From an uncultured Collinsella sp. (GTDB taxonomy: Bacteria > Actinomycetota > Coriobacteriia > Coriobacteriales > Coriobacteriaceae): a DNA stretch of 22,551 nucleotides. Every line of letters begins with the position of its first letter. Position 1 is the stretch's first letter. The notes beneath the pieces are model-generated. The model ran no database searches. It had not been told where the DNA came from and was given only the letters and a program-made list of their open reading frames with translations. Of the stretch, positions 20,909-22,551 are shown in pieces. The position numbers and the translations under genes are program-made. The DNA lies in contig CABUQY010000027.1 in NCBI GenBank assembly GCA_902493915.1, positions 1 through 22,551 of the forward strand, in the 5' to 3' direction.

Positions 20909-21463
20909 ATAGCTAAGTCTGATGACACCCGCATCAACGACGAGATTACTGCATCTTCGTGCCGTTTGATTGGCGTCGATGGCTCTCAGCTCGGCCTGTT
21001 CGCCATCCGCGATGCCCAGCGCGTCGCCGACGATCAGGGTCTCGACCTGGTCGAGATCGCTCCCAACGCGGAGCCGCCGGTCTGCAAGGTCATGGACTAC
21101 GGTAAGTTCAAGTACCAGCAGGCCATGAAGGCCAAGGCTGCTCGTAAGAACCAGTCCAAGGTCGAGGTCAAGGAAATGAAGTTCCGACCCAAGATCGACG
21201 TTGGCGACTACGAGACCAAGAAGGGCCACGTTCTGCGTTTCCTCAAGAAGGGCGCACGCGTTAAGATCACCATCATGTTCCGCGGCCGTGAGATGGCTCA
21301 CCCGGAGCAGGGCCTTAACGTTCTCGAGCGTCTCGCCGAGGATCTCAAGCCTTACGCTACGGTCGAGTCCAAGCCTAAAATGGAAGGCCGTAACATGCTT
21401 ATGCTGCTCGCCCCGATTAAGGGCGCCTTCGATGAGGATAAAGCGGCAAGCGATACCAAGTAA
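20909..21463 (+). CDS. infC: Translation initiation factor IF-3, probable AUA start
   Basis: A 184-residue IF-3 if read from ATA at 20909, or 189 from ATG 20894. It binds the 30S subunit, prevents premature 50S joining and checks the start codon. Seen: N-domain RINDEITASSCRLIGVDGSQLG, the linker region rich in Lys (YQQAMKAKAARKNQSKVEVKEMKFRP), and C-domain VKITIMFRGREMAHPEQG, all typical. From the ATA start the N-terminus reads MAKSDDTRINDEI, in line with known IF-3 starts. Rare start codons (AUU, AUC, AUA) are well known in infC and let IF-3 repress its own translation. It is first in the infC-rpmI-rplT operon, behind an attenuator. Confidence 0.93.
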   Translation: MAKSDDTRINDEITASSCRLIGVDGSQLGLFAIRDAQRVADDQGLDLVEIAPNAEPPVCKVMDYGKFKYQQAMKAKAARKNQSKVEVKEMKFRPKIDVGDYETKKGHVLRFLKKGARVKITIMFRGREMAHPEQGLNVLERLAEDLKPYATVESKPKMEGRNMLMLLAPIKGAFDEDKAASDTK

Positions 21464-21495
21464 CTAGTGTTCTGTAACCGATTAAGGAGTATTTC

Positions 21496-21687
21496 ATGCC
21501 TAAGATGAAGTCCCACAGCGGCACCAAGAAGCGTTTCCGCAAGACTGGTACCGGCAAGCTTATGCGCGCCAAGGCTTTCAAGAGCCACATCCTGAGCAAG
21601 AAGTCCACCAAGCGTAAGCGTGGCTTCCGTCAGGAGACCGAGATCGCCGCTGCCGACCGCAAGGTCATCAAGTCGCGTCTCGCCTAA
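21496..21687 (+). CDS. rpmI: 50S ribosomal protein L35
   Basis: This 63-residue basic protein matches L35 along its length: MPKMKSHSGTKKRFRKTGTG at the N-terminus, then KAFKSHILSKKSTKRKRGFR and a short helical end. AAGGAG (21484-21489) lies 6 nt before the ATG. It sits in the conserved order between infC (32-nt gap) and rplT (46-nt gap). No additional promoter or terminator is seen in the gaps. Confidence 0.97.
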   Translation: MPKMKSHSGTKKRFRKTGTGKLMRAKAFKSHILSKKSTKRKRGFRQETEIAAADRKVIKSRLA

Positions 21688-21733
21688 GTTCGCGTTCCCG
21701 TTTTTCGTTTTACCGTCTAGGAGTTGATAGAAC

Positions 21734-22093
21734 ATGGCACGTATTAAGCGCGCTGTTGCCGCCAAGAAGAAGCGCCGTACCGTTATGCACCGTGCGAAGG
21801 GTTACTACGGTGCCGCTTCGCGTACTTACAAGCATGCTAAAGAGCAGGTCCAGCACTCCCTGCAGTATCAGTATCGTGATCGCCGCAACAAGAAGCGCGA
21901 GATCCGTTCTCTCTGGATCACTCGTATCAACGCTGCTGCTCGTCTGAACGACATCTCTTACTCTCAGTTCATGCACGGCCTGAAGGTTGCCGGCATCGAG
22001 CTCGACCGCAAGGTCCTGGCTCAGATGGCTTACGAGGACATCGAGTCCTTCAACGAGCTGGCTACCATCGCCAAGAAGGCTCTCGAGGCCTAA
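21734..22093 (+). CDS. rplT: 50S ribosomal protein L20
   Basis: The 119-residue L20 has MARIKRAVAAKKKRRTVMHR at the N-terminus, GYYGAASRTYKHAKEQVQHS, RDRRNKKREIRSLWITRINA and the globular C-terminal domain. The protein binds 23S rRNA during early 50S assembly. In several bacteria it also represses its own operon by binding the mRNA leader. TAGGAG (21718-21723) is the ribosome binding site, 10 nt from ATG. It is the last gene of the operon, closed by a terminator 20 nt after the stop. Confidence 0.97.
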   Translation: MARIKRAVAAKKKRRTVMHRAKGYYGAASRTYKHAKEQVQHSLQYQYRDRRNKKREIRSLWITRINAAARLNDISYSQFMHGLKVAGIELDRKVLAQMAYEDIESFNELATIAKKALEA

Positions 22094-22113
22094 TAGGTTC
22101 TCTTGAATCGCTA

Positions 22114-22152
22114 GGGGAGTGTCGCGTTGTGCGCGGCGCTCCCTCTTTTTTT
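22114..22152 (+). terminator. Terminator of the infC-rpmI-rplT operon
   Basis: Arms 22114-22126 and 22132-22144 pair over 13 positions with three G-U pairs, a 5-nt loop and a seven-T run (22146-22152). Confidence 0.9.
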
Positions 22153-22551
22153 ATCGAAAGCGCTGGTCTACATTGCTAAAAGCGCGGGTAGATAAACACT
22201 TACAGGTGACCGATCTCTATATATTCCTGAACCAAAGGGTCATCATCTGATACGTGCGGAAGATCCACACCAGTCTTTCTATTACCTATAGAAAGCAATA
22301 TGTTGTGTAGGACTTGTGAAGAGTGGAATTGACGTCCCACAGGGCTTCGCGGTCTGGCAATATATCTCCTTGCCGCGCGGCCCGGTCGGACCGGATGAGC
22401 CGCGGGGCGTGCACCTTGAGAACCGGATACTGCGAGGATGGACACACAAGCTGTGTCGCATCCGGGCAGACATCGAACCATTTGAAATGGTCTAACTTGG
22501 ATTTGTTTTTCGCAAGGCCGCCGAGAGGCGGCCCCGAGAAATTCCTTTTCC
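22153..22551 (+). promoter_or_regulatory. Hairpin-rich region, probable 5' leader of an rRNA operon
   Basis: No convincing protein gene occupies this last 399 bp. Seen: an 8-bp hairpin CTTTCTAT/ATAGAAAG (22275-22295), a BoxA-like CACCTTGAGAACC (22412-22423 area), a composite hairpin GGATGGACACA/TGTGTC-CATCC (22436-22463), ACCATT/AATGGT (22477-22491) and GGCCGCC-GAGA-GGCGGCC (22516-22533). A CTTTGAGAAC-type motif before conserved stems is a mark of actinobacterial rrn leaders (BoxA, RNase III processing). The 16S gene would start just past the window. TTGACG at 22329 may be a -35, but the best -10 (TATATC, 22361) is too far. The call is inferred. Confidence 0.4.

Noticed and set aside
22200..22481. 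A 93-codon minus-strand frame in the right intergenic region
   Set aside because: No ribosome binding site or family; the region is explained better by hairpins of an rRNA leader.

Overview
This window looks like an ordinary chromosomal segment of a high-GC, Gram-positive anaerobe. I infer the class Coriobacteriia, probably a Collinsella-type genome. The reasons are the strong G/C third-position preference, strong AGGAGG-type ribosome binding sites, lipoprotein signals in the binding proteins, a long fused RecJ/helicase gene next to a bifunctional rel gene, and a BoxA-like rRNA leader motif of actinobacterial style at the right edge. This placement comes from general knowledge; no database comparison was possible.

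Layout. Positions 1-186 hold the 3' end of an unidentified gene. A two-way terminator separates it from the homoserine dehydrogenase gene (hom, minus strand). A complete branched-chain amino-acid type ABC importer follows on the plus strand: two tandem paralogous lipoprotein binding proteins, permeases LivH and LivM, and ATPases LivG and LivF, closed by a strong terminator. A 69-nt perfect-arm palindrome leads into a tightly coupled pair: cutC and a GalT/HIT-like protein (DUF4931 type). A bile acid:sodium symporter family gene converges on this pair from the minus strand.

From 11.0 kb a promoter drives a 21-codon leader ORF. This overlaps the start of a 1095-residue RecJ nuclease fused to a RecQ-like helicase, which is followed 15 nt later by the bifunctional (p)ppGpp synthetase/hydrolase gene. 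Next come a metallo-beta-lactamase fold hydrolase, class II fructose-bisphosphate aldolase (fba), another long palindrome, and an orphan transglutaminase-like protein with its own promoter.

The right end is translation machinery. It has tRNA-Leu(CAA) with a truncated duplicate of its 3' end and terminator 184 bp downstream, then an attenuated infC-rpmI-rplT operon in which infC appears to start at AUA. After a terminator comes about 400 bp of hairpin-rich sequence with a BoxA-like motif, which I read as the leader of an rRNA operon starting just outside the window.

No CRISPR array, transposase, integrase or phage gene was seen. I found no clear new defence or mobile system. The least explained items are the tRNA 3'-end duplication with its structured insert, the leader ORF before recJ, the two long intergenic palindromes, and the non-AUG infC start with its attenuator.
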